This document shows positions 26,320 through 34,508 of a DNA stretch of 41,221 nucleotides, piece by piece (positions within the stretch are counted from its first letter, which is position 1; the number at the start of each line of letters is the position of its first letter). Position numbers and translations under genes: made by a program. The notes beneath the pieces were generated by a model. It did no database searches. It saw nothing but the letters and a program-made list of their open reading frames with translations, and was not told the DNA's origin. Origin of the DNA: Anaerolinea sp. (GTDB taxonomy: Bacteria > Chloroflexota > Anaerolineae > Anaerolineales > Villigracilaceae); contig DYID01000015.1 in assembly GCA_020723805.1 (NCBI GenBank), positions 1 through 41,221 of the forward strand, in the 5' to 3' direction.

Positions 26320-26391
26320 TTACGCAGTTTTTTCGTAGCGTGACATTCATGTCGCCTGAAAATGCGAGATGAATCTCGCGCCACTGCGTAA
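26320..26391. repeat. TTACGC-ended palindromic element, copy 2
   Basis: Starts TTACGCAG and ends CTGCGTAA, with inner hairpins around GACATTCATGTC and GCGAGATGAATCTCGC. It is an inverted relative of 21781-21852. It fills most of the 200-bp gap between recJ and the next gene. Confidence 0.7.
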
Positions 26392-26470
26392 CATATGTTC
26401 TTCATGGTAAAAATTGCAACCAATCTCCTGTGAGGGCGTATATCCCAGTGAATTCATACAGGAGAACATC

Positions 26471-26992
26471 ATGAACCTTCAGCAAAAACCTGCCCTCCTC
26501 CAGGTCACCGCCTGGATGACCCTCGCCAGCGGCGTCGTCAACCTGTTCTGGGGTTTTGTCGCCTCGGGCACTGCGCTTGCCACCATCATCGGGGTTGTCT
26601 GCATTCCACTCACCATCCTGCCTGCCGTCTTGGGCGTCTTCGAACTCATCTATGCCGCCAAACTCTTCAGCGAACCGCCGCAAATTCTCAAACCCTCCAC
26701 CAACATCGCTGTCTTCGAAATCGCCTCCTTCCTTACCGGCAACCTTTTCTCGACTGCGGTCGGCATCCTCGCCCTCGTCTTCTACAATGACCAGGCGGTC
26801 AAGGACTACTTCGCCCGCCTGAATGGGACTTTTACGCCCCAGCCTGTGACCCCGCCTGCGCCCGCCTCTTCGCCGGACCTCCCGCCTGCTCCTGCCGAAG
26901 AACCTTCCCCCTCCCCCGAAACGGACCTGCCCACCCCTCCCGCCGAAGAACCTCCCGCCAAGCCCAAACGCGGTCCCCGCAAAGTGGCGTGA
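26471..26992 (+). CDS. Small membrane protein with Pro-rich tail
   Basis: 173 residues from MNLQQKPALLQVTAWMTLAS. Three to four transmembrane helices lie in residues 10-105 (TLASGVVNLFWGFVAS, IIGVVCIPLTILPAVLGVFELIYA, NLFSTAVGILALVFY). The C-terminal 60 residues are rich in Pro, Ala and Glu and end in a basic patch (KPKRGPRKVA). AGGAGA precedes ATG 26471. The soluble tail may bind partners or nucleic acid. No family recognised. Confidence 0.65.
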   Translation: MNLQQKPALLQVTAWMTLASGVVNLFWGFVASGTALATIIGVVCIPLTILPAVLGVFELIYAAKLFSEPPQILKPSTNIAVFEIASFLTGNLFSTAVGILALVFYNDQAVKDYFARLNGTFTPQPVTPPAPASSPDLPPAPAEEPSPSPETDLPTPPAEEPPAKPKRGPRKVA

Positions 26993-26999
26993 CACGATG

Positions 27000-27034
27000 A
27001 AACTTCCGAAGCCTGACGAACTTCGGAAGTTTTT
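27000..27034 (+). terminator. Intrinsic terminator
   Basis: AAACTTCCGAAG (27000-27011) pairs with CTTCGGAAGTTT (27021-27032) and runs into five T. It lies 7 bp after the membrane-protein stop and insulates it from the riboswitch region. Confidence 0.88.
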
Positions 27035-27138
27035 GAATCAAGGATGTTCTTCCTCTTGACTCTCATTCCCCTCAACCGTAAAATCGAACCACAATTCAAC
27101 GGGCAACAGGGAAGAGACTCTCTTCAAGTATTGGCGCC

Positions 27139-27500
27139 GGAGAGCGCTTGCTGCAAAGATGATCTTGGCGCAGCGAACGTTCTCTAACTGCATAGATGAT
27201 TTTCGCGTAACGGACGTTCTCTAACGTCCGCGAAGAGGGCGCCGAAGGGGCAAGCCTGGCAAGGCGAAACCAGGCGAAACTCTCAGGCAAAAGGACCCTG
27301 CCCCGACTCAACTCTGGAAAGCGTCCCGCAGGCACTCCCTGCGAGGAACACCGACGGTGAAAGATTAGTTAGATAGTCTTATAGTCAAATAGTCTGATTG
27401 TCATAATTCGACTAAAAGATGAGCGACTATAAGACTATGAGACTAATCGAATCTCTCAGGTTCAATTACAGAGGCGCGCGGTTATACCCGTGCGCCTTTT
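27139..27500 (+). promoter_or_regulatory. Tandem glycine riboswitch with terminator, expanded by repeats
   Basis: Aptamer 1 core: GGAGAG (27139), GCGCCGAAGGGGCAA (27239), CTCTCAGGCAAAAGGAC (from 27280) and CTCTGGA (27312). Aptamer 2 core: CACCGACGGTGAAAG (27349), CTCTCAGGTT (27453) and ACAGAGG (27468). Both match the glycine riboswitch consensus. A 10-bp stem (27472-27481 with 27488-27497) then T4 forms the terminator, overlapping the end of aptamer 2. Glycine should permit readthrough into gcvH-gcvPA-gcvPB. Two peripheral stems are enlarged: tandem 32-nt units at 27157-27188 and 27194-27225 in aptamer 1, and a long hairpin at 27363-27448 in aptamer 2. Confidence 0.92.
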
Positions 27501-27520
27501 GATTCGCCAAAATCCGTAAC

Positions 27521-27561
27521 GCGACATTCATGTCGCCACACCGCGCAACATAAATGTTGCG
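27521..27561. repeat. Paired GCGACATTCATGTCGC / CGCAACATAAATGTTGCG hairpins
   Basis: Two adjacent perfect palindromic hairpins (27521-27536 and 27544-27561) lie in the 5' UTR between the riboswitch terminator and the gcvH start. The first is shared with the TTACGC-ended elements at 21781 and 26320. Confidence 0.65.
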
Positions 27562-27587
27562 GCACATCTTCCCAAGGAGACAAAACC

Positions 27588-27965
27588 ATGAACGTACCCT
27601 CCCACCTGAAATACACCAAATCCGATGAATGGTTCGACCCCGCCACGGGCAAGGCTGGCATTAGCGATTACGCCCAGGGACAACTCTCCGACATCGTCTT
27701 CGTCGAAATCCTCGTCGAAGAAGGCGAGACCATCGAAGCCGGCAAGCCCATCGCCTCGGTCGAATCGGTCAAAGCCTCGGCGCAGGTCTATTCGCCTGCC
27801 TCCGGCAAAGTCGCGGCGGTCAACAAAGCCCTCCCCGACAAACCCGAGCTCATCAACTCCGACCCCTACGGCGAAGCCTGGATGATTCAACTCGAAGGCG
27901 GTACGGCGGGAGATGTAATGGACGCTGCCGCATACGAGAAGTATTGCGCGGAACGCGCCCATTAG
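27588..27965 (+). CDS. gcvH: Glycine cleavage system H protein
   Basis: 125 residues: MNVPSHLKYTKSDEWFDPATGKAGISDYAQ, then ASVESVKASAQVYSP, in which Lys62 is the lipoylation site. H protein shuttles the aminomethyl group between P, T and L proteins. AAGGAGA precedes the ATG by 8 nt. First gene after the glycine riboswitch; gcvPA follows 50 bp later. No gcvT or lipoate ligase is in the window. Confidence 0.96.
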   Translation: MNVPSHLKYTKSDEWFDPATGKAGISDYAQGQLSDIVFVEILVEEGETIEAGKPIASVESVKASAQVYSPASGKVAAVNKALPDKPELINSDPYGEAWMIQLEGGTAGDVMDAAAYEKYCAERAH

Positions 27966-28000
27966 TAATTGGTAAGCGGTAATTACCATTTACCAATTAC
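27965..28000. repeat. TTACCAATTAC inverted repeat between gcvH and gcvPA
   Basis: GTAATTGGTAA (27965-27975) is perfectly complementary to TTACCAATTAC (27990-28000), with an inner palindrome GGTAATTACC. The left arm overlaps the end of the gcvH stop codon. The same word recurs inside gcvPA. Confidence 0.65.
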
Positions 28001-28015
28001 CAGCATGGAGTCACC

Positions 28016-29371
28016 ATGACCTACATCCCCATCAGTCCCAAAGAACGGGATGCGATGCTGGCGACCATCGGCGTCCAATCGCTCGATGAACTGTTCGAGG
28101 ACGTCCCCGCCAAACATCGCTTCCCCAAACTCGACCTGCCCCCCGCGCTCACCGAAATGGAAGCGCTGGATGAACTCTCGGGTCTCGCGCAGGCGAACGA
28201 AAACGTCCGCAGCGACCTCATCTCCTTCCTCGGCGCGGGCATGTACAACCACTACATCCCCTCCGTCGTGGACCACATCCTCCGCCGCGGCGAGTTCTAC
28301 ACCGCCTACACCCCCTACCAGCCCGAAATCTCGCAAGGGACTCTGCAAGCCATCTTCGAGTACCAGTCTCTCATGTGCGCGCTGACGGGCATGGATGTCT
28401 CGAACGCCTCGCACTACGACGGCGCCACCGCCACCGCCGAAGCCGTAAACCTTGCCAACGCGCAGTTCCGCGGCAAACGCAAGAAGGTCGTCATCTCACC
28501 GACTGTCCACCCGCAATACCGCGCCGTCATCCGCACCTACACCCAGGGCATGGACATGCAGCTCGCCGGCGACGACCAATTCCCAATTACCGATTACCAA
28601 CCTTCGGACCTCCTATCCCTCGTGGACGATAACACCTGCCTCGTCATCGTCCAATACCCTGATTTCTTCGGGCGCATCTACGATTACACCAAACTCATCG
28701 AAGGCATCCACGCTAAAGGCGCGTTAGCCTGTATCGTCGCCAACCCCACCGCTCTCGCCCTCTTCAAGACCCCAGGCTCGATGGGCGCCGACATCGTCGT
28801 CGGCGACGGGCAGCCGCTGGGCATCCCCATGTGGTACGGCGGACCCAGCGTCGGCTTTTTTACGACGCGCAAGCAATTCGTCCACAAGATGGCGGGGCGT
28901 CTCGTTGGCGAAACGGTGGACAGCAAAGGTCAGCGCGCCTACGTCCTCACCCTCACTGCGCGCGAACAGCACATCAAACGCGAACGCGCCACCTCCAACA
29001 TCTGCACCAACCAGGGACTCATCGCCCTTGGCACGGCGGTCTATCTTTCCCTGCTCGGCAAAAAGGGTTTGCGGCAGGTTGCCGAACTCTGCTATCAAAA
29101 GGCGCATTACGCCGCCGCGCAGCTCAGCAAAATCGAAGGCATGGGTCTGTGTTTCAGCGAACCGTTCTTCCATGAGTTCGCGTTGTGCGTCAACCGCCCC
29201 GTCGAGGAGGTCAACGCGCATTTGCTCGAACACGGCATCCTCGGCGGCTACGACCTCGGTCAGGACTACCCCGCCCTCAAAGACCACATGCTGATTGCCG
29301 TGACCGAGATGAACACCAAGGAAGATATTGACACGCTTGTCGAAGTGTTGTCGGAGGTGAGCCATGATTAA
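28016..29371 (+). CDS. gcvPA: Glycine dehydrogenase (decarboxylating) subunit 1
   Basis: 451 residues, the N-terminal half of split P protein: MTYIPISPKERDAMLATIGV, then FLGAGMYNHYIPSVVDHIL and TPYQPEISQGTLQAIFEYQ, all diagnostic. It pairs with GcvPB to decarboxylate glycine. Residues about 187-197 (DQFPITDYQPS) are encoded by CCAATTCCCAATTACCGATT-type sequence (28576-28600), the repeat also found just upstream of the gene. It occupies a surface-like loop before LVDDNTCLVIVQYPDFFG, so function is likely kept. Overlaps gcvPB by 8 bp. Confidence 0.95.
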   Translation: MTYIPISPKERDAMLATIGVQSLDELFEDVPAKHRFPKLDLPPALTEMEALDELSGLAQANENVRSDLISFLGAGMYNHYIPSVVDHILRRGEFYTAYTPYQPEISQGTLQAIFEYQSLMCALTGMDVSNASHYDGATATAEAVNLANAQFRGKRKKVVISPTVHPQYRAVIRTYTQGMDMQLAGDDQFPITDYQPSDLLSLVDDNTCLVIVQYPDFFGRIYDYTKLIEGIHAKGALACIVANPTALALFKTPGSMGADIVVGDGQPLGIPMWYGGPSVGFFTTRKQFVHKMAGRLVGETVDSKGQRAYVLTLTAREQHIKRERATSNICTNQGLIALGTAVYLSLLGKKGLRQVAELCYQKAHYAAAQLSKIEGMGLCFSEPFFHEFALCVNRPVEEVNAHLLEHGILGGYDLGQDYPALKDHMLIAVTEMNTKEDIDTLVEVLSEVSHD

Positions 29372-30896
29372 CGCTTCGCCTACACTCAGTGCAGACGCAC
29401 CCGACCAGACCAAAGTCAAGATTGTCGAACCGACGATTTTCGAACTCTCCTCCCCCGGGCGGACGGGCGTGACCTTCCCCGCTTCAGACGTACCCGAAAC
29501 TGCTCTGCCTCCCGAAGAGTTACTCCGCCCCGACCTGCCCCTGCCCGAACTCGCCGAAGTGGACGTGGTTCGCCACTACATGCATCTCTCCTCCTTCAAC
29601 TACTCGGTGGACACGGGCTTCTATCCGCTCGGCTCCTGCACGATGAAGTACAACCCGAAAATCAACGAAGACACCTGCCGCCTGCCGGGGTTCCTTTACA
29701 CGCACCCATTACAGCCGATTGAAACCGTGCAGGGCAACCTGGCTTTGATGTACCAGTTGCAGGAATGGCTGAAGGAAATCAGCGGCTTTGCCGGTGTGAC
29801 GTTACAGCCCGCCGCCGGCGCACATGGAGAATTCACGGGCGTGCTCATCATGCGCGCTTACCACAAATCGCGCGGCGACCACAAGCGCGTGAAGATGCTC
29901 ATCCCCGATTCTGCGCACGGCACCAACCCCGCCTCGGTCGGCATGATGGGCATGAACGTCGTGCAAATCCCCTCCGACTCGCGCGGCAACGTGGACCTCA
30001 AAGCCCTCGAAGCCGCCTGCGACGATACTGTCGTCGGCATGATGCTCACCAACCCGAACACGCTCGGTCTGTTCGACGAAAACATCGAGAAAGTCATCGA
30101 ACTCGTTCACGGCTGCGGCGGCTTGATGTACGGCGACGGCGCGAACCTCAACGCCCTGCTGGGCATCGTCCGCCCCGGCGATTTGGGCTTCGACGTGATG
30201 CACTTCAACCTGCACAAGACGTTCGCGGTCCCGCACGGAGGCGGCGGACCAGGCTCAGGTCCCGTGGGAGTCGCCGCGCATCTGGTGGATTTCCTCCCCG
30301 AGCCAATCGTCGGCATCATCGAAGAGGGCGAAGACGACCTGCCTCCGCTCTACGGCTTCGTCAAACCCGCCAAGACCATCGGGCGCATGAAAGCCTTCCA
30401 CGGGCATTTTGGCGGCGGCTTGGTGCGCGCCTTTACCTACATCGCCATGCACGGAGCCGGCGGACTCAAAGACATTGCCCAATACGCGGTGCTGAACGCC
30501 AACTATCTGCAAGCCCGCCTGCGGAACACCTATCACATTCCCTACGACAGGACGTGCATGCACGAGTTCGTCGCGGAGGGACGCTTCGCAGGCTCTGACG
30601 TCCGCGCCCTCGACATCTCCAAGCGCCTGATGGACTACAACTTCCATCCGCCTACCAACTACTTCCCGCTCATCGTTCACGAAGCGCTGATGATCGAGCC
30701 GACCGAGACCGAAAACAAAGATACCCTCGACGCCTTCGCCGACGCGCTCATCAAGATTGCCGAGGAGGCAAAGACCCAGCCCGAGCTCGTCAAGTCTGCG
30801 CCGCACACCACCAAATTCGGTCGCATGGATGAGGTCAAAGCGGCGAGGGAGTTGGTCCTTTGCTGCTGGCTGCCGGAGGATTTCAGTGACCAGTAA
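29364..30896 (+). CDS. gcvPB: Glycine dehydrogenase (decarboxylating) subunit 2
   Basis: 510 residues, the C-terminal half of split P protein. PLP-binding Lys285 lies in MHFNLHKTFAVPHGGGGPGSGPVGV. Other family segments are YPLGSCTMKYNPKINE and DSAHGTNPASVGMMG. It starts inside the end of gcvPA, so translation is coupled. Last gene of the gcvH-PA-PB unit. The last codons and the following bases contain CAGTGACCAGTAAGCAGTGATCAG-type low-complexity repeat (30886 to about 30922). Confidence 0.96.
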   Translation: MINASPTLSADAPDQTKVKIVEPTIFELSSPGRTGVTFPASDVPETALPPEELLRPDLPLPELAEVDVVRHYMHLSSFNYSVDTGFYPLGSCTMKYNPKINEDTCRLPGFLYTHPLQPIETVQGNLALMYQLQEWLKEISGFAGVTLQPAAGAHGEFTGVLIMRAYHKSRGDHKRVKMLIPDSAHGTNPASVGMMGMNVVQIPSDSRGNVDLKALEAACDDTVVGMMLTNPNTLGLFDENIEKVIELVHGCGGLMYGDGANLNALLGIVRPGDLGFDVMHFNLHKTFAVPHGGGGPGSGPVGVAAHLVDFLPEPIVGIIEEGEDDLPPLYGFVKPAKTIGRMKAFHGHFGGGLVRAFTYIAMHGAGGLKDIAQYAVLNANYLQARLRNTYHIPYDRTCMHEFVAEGRFAGSDVRALDISKRLMDYNFHPPTNYFPLIVHEALMIEPTETENKDTLDAFADALIKIAEEAKTQPELVKSAPHTTKFGRMDEVKAARELVLCCWLPEDFSDQ

Positions 30897-30923
30897 GCAG
30901 TGATCAGTGAGTCAGTGATCAGG

Positions 30924-30957
30924 AAAGCCTCGCGGGTGAAAACCTGCGGGGCTTTTT
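30924..30957 (+). terminator. Intrinsic terminator of the gcv operon
   Basis: AAAGCCTCGCGGGT pairs with ACCTGCGGGGCTTT (two G-T wobbles), loop GAAA, then five T. It lies 28 bp past the gcvPB stop. Confidence 0.9.
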
Positions 30958-30980
30958 GTTTTCCGTGTTAATTACTCACC

Positions 30981-31052
30981 TTACGCGAAACGTCCCGAAG
31001 GTTCTCGCAAATTGCGCCTATTTTCAAGCAAAACCTTCGGGACGGTGCGTAA
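30981..31052. repeat. TTACGC-ended palindromic element, copy 3
   Basis: Starts TTACGC (30981) and ends GCGTAA (31047-31052). The inner arms CGTCCCGAAGGTT and AACCTTCGGGACG are perfect complements, unlike the cores of copies 1 and 2. The outer flank ACTCACC is shared with copy 2. Confidence 0.65.
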
Positions 31053-31100
31053 CATCAATTAACTATTCAGATGCCCTGATACCCTTACACAATGGTTTTG

Positions 31101-31198
31101 GGACGCAGATCCCTGCACCGCCCGCAAGGGCAGGTAAAAACGCTGACTTTCGCTGATACAAAAGGGAAAATCTGCGTTTCCAACGTGAATCAGCGTCC
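31101..31198. repeat. GGACGCAGAT...GCGTCC element, copy 2, with nested hairpin
   Basis: Shares its ends and inner blocks with 21915-21986. About 25 bp at 31111-31135 (CCCTGC...GGGCAGG arms) interrupts the shared sequence after GGACGCAGAT, indicating a later palindrome insertion. No gene between 30897 and 31313. Confidence 0.65.
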
Positions 31199-31220
31199 AT
31201 AAATACCGCCAGCGCCCTCA

Positions 31221-31248
31221 TTGACACTTCTCTTCCTTCGGGTATAAT
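31221..31248 (+). promoter_or_regulatory. Consensus promoter for tRNA-Lys
   Basis: TTGACA (31221-31226), 16-bp spacer, TATAAT (31243-31248). It is a perfect sigma-70-type promoter 65 bp before the tRNA. Confidence 0.85.
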
Positions 31249-31313
31249 ACCGTCCGCACCATGGCTGGCTGAAGTGAAAGGCAGGTATGATTCGGTCAGC
31301 GTGCCGCTTTCAT

Positions 31314-31385
31314 GGGTCCGTAGCTCAATGGCAGAGCAAGCGCCTCTTAAGCGTTAGGTTCTCGGTTCGACCCCGAGCGGACTCA
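31314..31385 (+). tRNA. trnK: tRNA-Lys (anticodon CTT)
   Basis: Acceptor GGGTCCG (31314-31320) pairs with CGGACTC (31378-31384), discriminator A31385. D-arm GCTC/GAGC. Anticodon stem AGCGC/GCGTT, loop CTCTTAA, anticodon CTT at 31346-31348. T-arm CTCGG-TTCGACC-CCGAG. The 3' CCA is not encoded. It reads AAG. Confidence 0.94.
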
Positions 31386-31472
31386 CACTATCAGAGTCCA
31401 ATGCCTGTTCGTTTTCATTCTCATCAGGTATTGGACTCTTGTGTTTTACCTCCCCCATCCACCTTGCCAATC

Positions 31473-32255
31473 ATGAACCGAGAAACTTTGCTTGCCCGCC
31501 TCCTGCCCGACCTGCCCGACGGCAGGATTCTCGAAGTTCACATCGGGATGCACTGGACGGCGGTCCTTGCCGAGGTGGACGGCGTCATCCGTTGCGGTCT
31601 CTCCGCTACGATGGATAAGGAATCGCATCGTTTCACAAATGAGCCAGCCATTTCTCGCGCCGATCACCTGACGGAACTCCCCGCCCGCCAACTGGCAGAA
31701 CACGTTTACTCCCCTCACGCAGCGGAAATTTCCATAGGGATGGCGGCAATCAATGCCCTCCTGCCGCCTCGCCCCGACCTGTGGGTGGACCTCCACTCGA
31801 AAGAGGTTCTTGCCCGCCTCGGCGCCGGCAAAACGGTGGTGATGGTGGGACATTTCCCCTACGTTCCCGAATTGCGCCCCAGGGTAGGGTGTCTGCTTGT
31901 GTTGGAACTGAATCCCAAAGATGAGCAGGACCTGCCTGCCGAAGCCGCGCCTCAAGTCATTCCGCAGGCAGATGTGCTGGCAGTCACTGCCATGACCCTG
32001 CTCAACCGCACCTTCGATGAACTTATCGCCCTGCGCCGTCCCGGCACTCCCATGGTCATTGTGGGACCCAGTACGCCGCTTTCCCCGCTTCTCTTCGAAG
32101 CGGGAGCGGTGGTCCTTTCCGGCGCAGTAGTGGAAAACCCGGCGGCTGTGTTGCGCGGATTGAAAGAAGGCGCGACCTTTCATCAATTGCGCCAAATGGG
32201 AGTGCGGCTGGTTTCCATGACCGCCGACGCCACATTGCTCGACGAATCGCGTTGA
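31473..32255 (+). CDS. DUF364/DUF4213 (putative heavy-metal chelation) family protein
   Basis: 260 residues from MNRETLLARLLPDLPDGRIL. The N-terminal domain has HIGMHWTAVLAEVDGVIRCGLSATM. The Rossmann-like C-domain carries KTVVMVGHFPYVPELR, DVLAVTAMTLLNRTFDELI and PMVIVGPSTPLSPLLFEAGA, all typical of DUF364. The family is suggested to bind metals or a SAM-like ligand, but its role is unproven. The longer in-frame stretch upstream crosses the tRNA and is not used. The Shine-Dalgarno is weak. Confidence 0.8.
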   Translation: MNRETLLARLLPDLPDGRILEVHIGMHWTAVLAEVDGVIRCGLSATMDKESHRFTNEPAISRADHLTELPARQLAEHVYSPHAAEISIGMAAINALLPPRPDLWVDLHSKEVLARLGAGKTVVMVGHFPYVPELRPRVGCLLVLELNPKDEQDLPAEAAPQVIPQADVLAVTAMTLLNRTFDELIALRRPGTPMVIVGPSTPLSPLLFEAGAVVLSGAVVENPAAVLRGLKEGATFHQLRQMGVRLVSMTADATLLDESR

Positions 32256-32305
32256 AACTCGAACAGGGCTGATATGATTTCAAACCGGAAAGACAGGTGC
32301 CTCGA

Positions 32306-32818
32306 ATGACTGTTTCATGGTATGCCATGCGAAGCAAACCCAACAAGGAGGAATTCCTTGCCGCTCAACTTCAGGCGTATGGCTTGGAAGTGTTCTTCCC
32401 GGTTCTGCATGTCAAGCCGGTCAATCCCCGGGCGCGCAAGTTTCGACCCTACTTCCCGAACTATTTGTTCGTGCATGTGGATTTGGGAACGGTCAACATT
32501 TCCGATTTGAACTGGATGCCGGGCGCTTCGGGCTTGGTCAGTTTTGGAGGAGAACCCGCCTCTGTTCCAGACCTGCTGATTGCCGCCCTCAAAAAACAGA
32601 TCGAACACCATAACGCTTTTTTGCGCGACCAGCAAAACAACTTTCAGCGCGGCGATGTGGTCCTCATCGAGACGGGTCCCTTTGCAGGATATGAAGCCGT
32701 CTTCGACACACATCTCTCCGGGCGGGAACGTGTACGCGTGTTGCTGAGTCTGCTTCAGCGCAGGCAAATGCCCGTGGAAATTGAAAGCAGGCACATCCGT
32801 CGTGTGAAGCGTTCGTGA
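32306..32818 (+). CDS. Specialised NusG paralogue (RfaH/LoaP-like antiterminator)
   Basis: 170 residues: NGN domain MTVSWYAMRSKPNKEEFLAAQLQAYGLEVFFPVLHVKP and FRPYFPNYLFVHVDL, then KOW domain NFQRGDVVLIETGPFAGYEAVFDTHLSGRERVRVLLSLL. It is clearly distinct from housekeeping NusG at 723. RfaH, LoaP and UpxY keep RNA polymerase processive through long polysaccharide operons. It stands immediately before a glycan cluster, which fits. A GTG nine bases upstream (32297) is an alternative start. Confidence 0.85.
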   Translation: MTVSWYAMRSKPNKEEFLAAQLQAYGLEVFFPVLHVKPVNPRARKFRPYFPNYLFVHVDLGTVNISDLNWMPGASGLVSFGGEPASVPDLLIAALKKQIEHHNAFLRDQQNNFQRGDVVLIETGPFAGYEAVFDTHLSGRERVRVLLSLLQRRQMPVEIESRHIRRVKRS

Positions 32819-32961
32819 TGTTCGTCCGATAACCCAAAAGTCATGGGGAAGCAACGTTCTGAGAAACCGTGTAACCTTTATTTTTTCGAGGCGTCATGGG
32901 GATGCTCCACAATATTTGATTGTGTGACCATTTCTCTGCAATGGCAGAGGGAGAGACAGCA

Positions 32962-34476
32962 ATGAGCATTCGTTCAGATGTGGAAAGAATTCCCTGGATG
33001 ACCGTTTCAAAAAAAATCAAGAAGGCAAACGAACTGATCCCCAGAAGCACACAATGGCTGTTATATACTGCCGTGCTTGTCCTGTCGGATGCGTTGATGA
33101 CGTTTGCGGCGTTTCTGCTGGCATATTATCTTCGCTTTGAAGCAAAATTCATTGCCGGCTGGTTCAATCAAAACGCCTCGGTTTCGTTCAAAACATACAG
33201 CATTCTGCTCTATTCCATGCCTTTCCTCTGGCTGGCGATCTTTGCCCTCAACGGGTTGTATTCCAAAGACAACCTGCTGGGGGGGACGCGGGAATATGCA
33301 GGGGTATTCCGCTCCGTTGTGACGGGCTTTCTGCTCATCATCTTTGCGGGCTTTGTGGATACCACGCTGTTCATTGCACGCGGCTGGTTGTTCATGGCAT
33401 GGGGGCTGAATTTTCTGTTTGTCGCTGGCGCACGTTTCTGGCTGCGGCGCGTCATCTATGCCCTCCGCCGGCAGGGATTTTTCCTCACTCCGGCGGTCAT
33501 CGTCGGCGCCAACCAGGAAGGGCGTTGGCTGGCGGAACAACTGCTTAAGTGGCAGACTTCCGGTCTGCACTTGGTCGGTTTTGTAGATAAAAAGACGCCC
33601 GCGACCTTCCCGCTTTTCCATGACCTTGTGTCGTTGGGAACGGTGGAACAGTTGGGTGAAATCATCGAACGCTACGACATCGGCGAAGTAATTCTGGCTT
33701 CGAGCGCCATTTCCACCAGAGACTACCTGCTGGAAATCTTCCGTAAATACGGCGTGTCCGACAAGGTCAACATCCGCATGTCGTCCGGATTGTATGAGAT
33801 TCTCACCACCGGGCTGACGGTCAGCGAGTTTGCCTATGTGCCTCTCGTGTACGTCAACAAGGTGCGCCTGACCGGGTCTGATACAATTCTGAAATTCCTG
33901 CTCGATTACGTGTTGACTATTGGTGCACTGCTTGTGCTTTCGCCTCTGTTGCTGGTGCTGGCAATCCTGGTGAAACTGAGTTCGCCGGGACCCATCATTC
34001 ACAAACGACGGGTAATGGGGCTGAACGGTAAACAATTCCATGCCTACAAGTTTCGCACCATGGTGATCAACGGTGATGAAGTGTTGGCGCAGCATCCCGA
34101 ATTGCAGGAAGAACTGGCGCGCAATCACAAGTTGAAGAACGACCCGCGTGTGACCCGCATCGGTGCCTTTCTGCGAAAGTACAGCCTGGACGAACTGCCG
34201 CAGTTGTTCAACGTGCTCAAACGGGAAATGTCCCTGGTGGGACCGCGCATGATTTCGCCGGAAGAAGTCGCCATGTACAAACAGTTCGACATGAATCTGT
34301 TGACGGTGTTACCGGGCATCACCGGCGTCTGGCAGGTGAGCGGGCGCTCCGATATTTCCTATGAAGAGCGCGTGCGCCTCGATATGTATTACATCCGCAA
34401 CTGGAGCATCTGGCTCGATCTTCAATTACTCTTTCAAACCATCCCTGCAGTTCTCAAGAGCCGTGGGGCATACTAA
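32962..34476 (+). CDS. Polyprenyl-phosphate sugar-1-phosphate transferase (WbaP/WcaJ type)
   Basis: 504 residues. Four N-terminal transmembrane helices (about 30-150), a Rossmann-like middle domain ([18 protein letters not shown]), a fifth membrane segment (about 310-335) and the catalytic domain with [31 protein letters not shown] and [13 protein letters not shown]. It loads the first sugar phosphate on undecaprenyl phosphate to start a surface glycan. GAGGGAGAG precedes ATG 32962; earlier in-frame codons lack one. First structural gene of the cluster. Confidence 0.92.
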   Translation: MSIRSDVERIPWMTVSKKIKKANELIPRSTQWLLYTAVLVLSDALMTFAAFLLAYYLRFEAKFIAGWFNQNASVSFKTYSILLYSMPFLWLAIFALNGLYSKDNLLGGTREYAGVFRSVVTGFLLIIFAGFVDTTLFIARGWLFMAWGLNFLFVAGARFWLRRVIYALRRQGFFLTPAVIVGANQEGRWLAEQLLKWQTSGLHLVGFVDKKTPATFPLFHDLVSLGTVEQLGEIIERYDIGEVILASSAISTRDYLLEIFRKYGVSDKVNIRMSSGLYEILTTGLTVSEFAYVPLVYVNKVRLTGSDTILKFLLDYVLTIGALLVLSPLLLVLAILVKLSSPGPIIHKRRVMGLNGKQFHAYKFRTMVINGDEVLAQHPELQEELARNHKLKNDPRVTRIGAFLRKYSLDELPQLFNVLKREMSLVGPRMISPEEVAMYKQFDMNLLTVLPGITGVWQVSGRSDISYEERVRLDMYYIRNWSIWLDLQLLFQTIPAVLKSRGAY

Positions 34477-34508
34477 AAATCCACTTACAAAAGGAAACAC
34501 ATACACAT

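Noticed and set aside
31287-31472. N-terminal extension of the DUF364 gene
   Set aside because: It would be translated across tRNA-Lys; the family N-terminus starts at ATG 31473.
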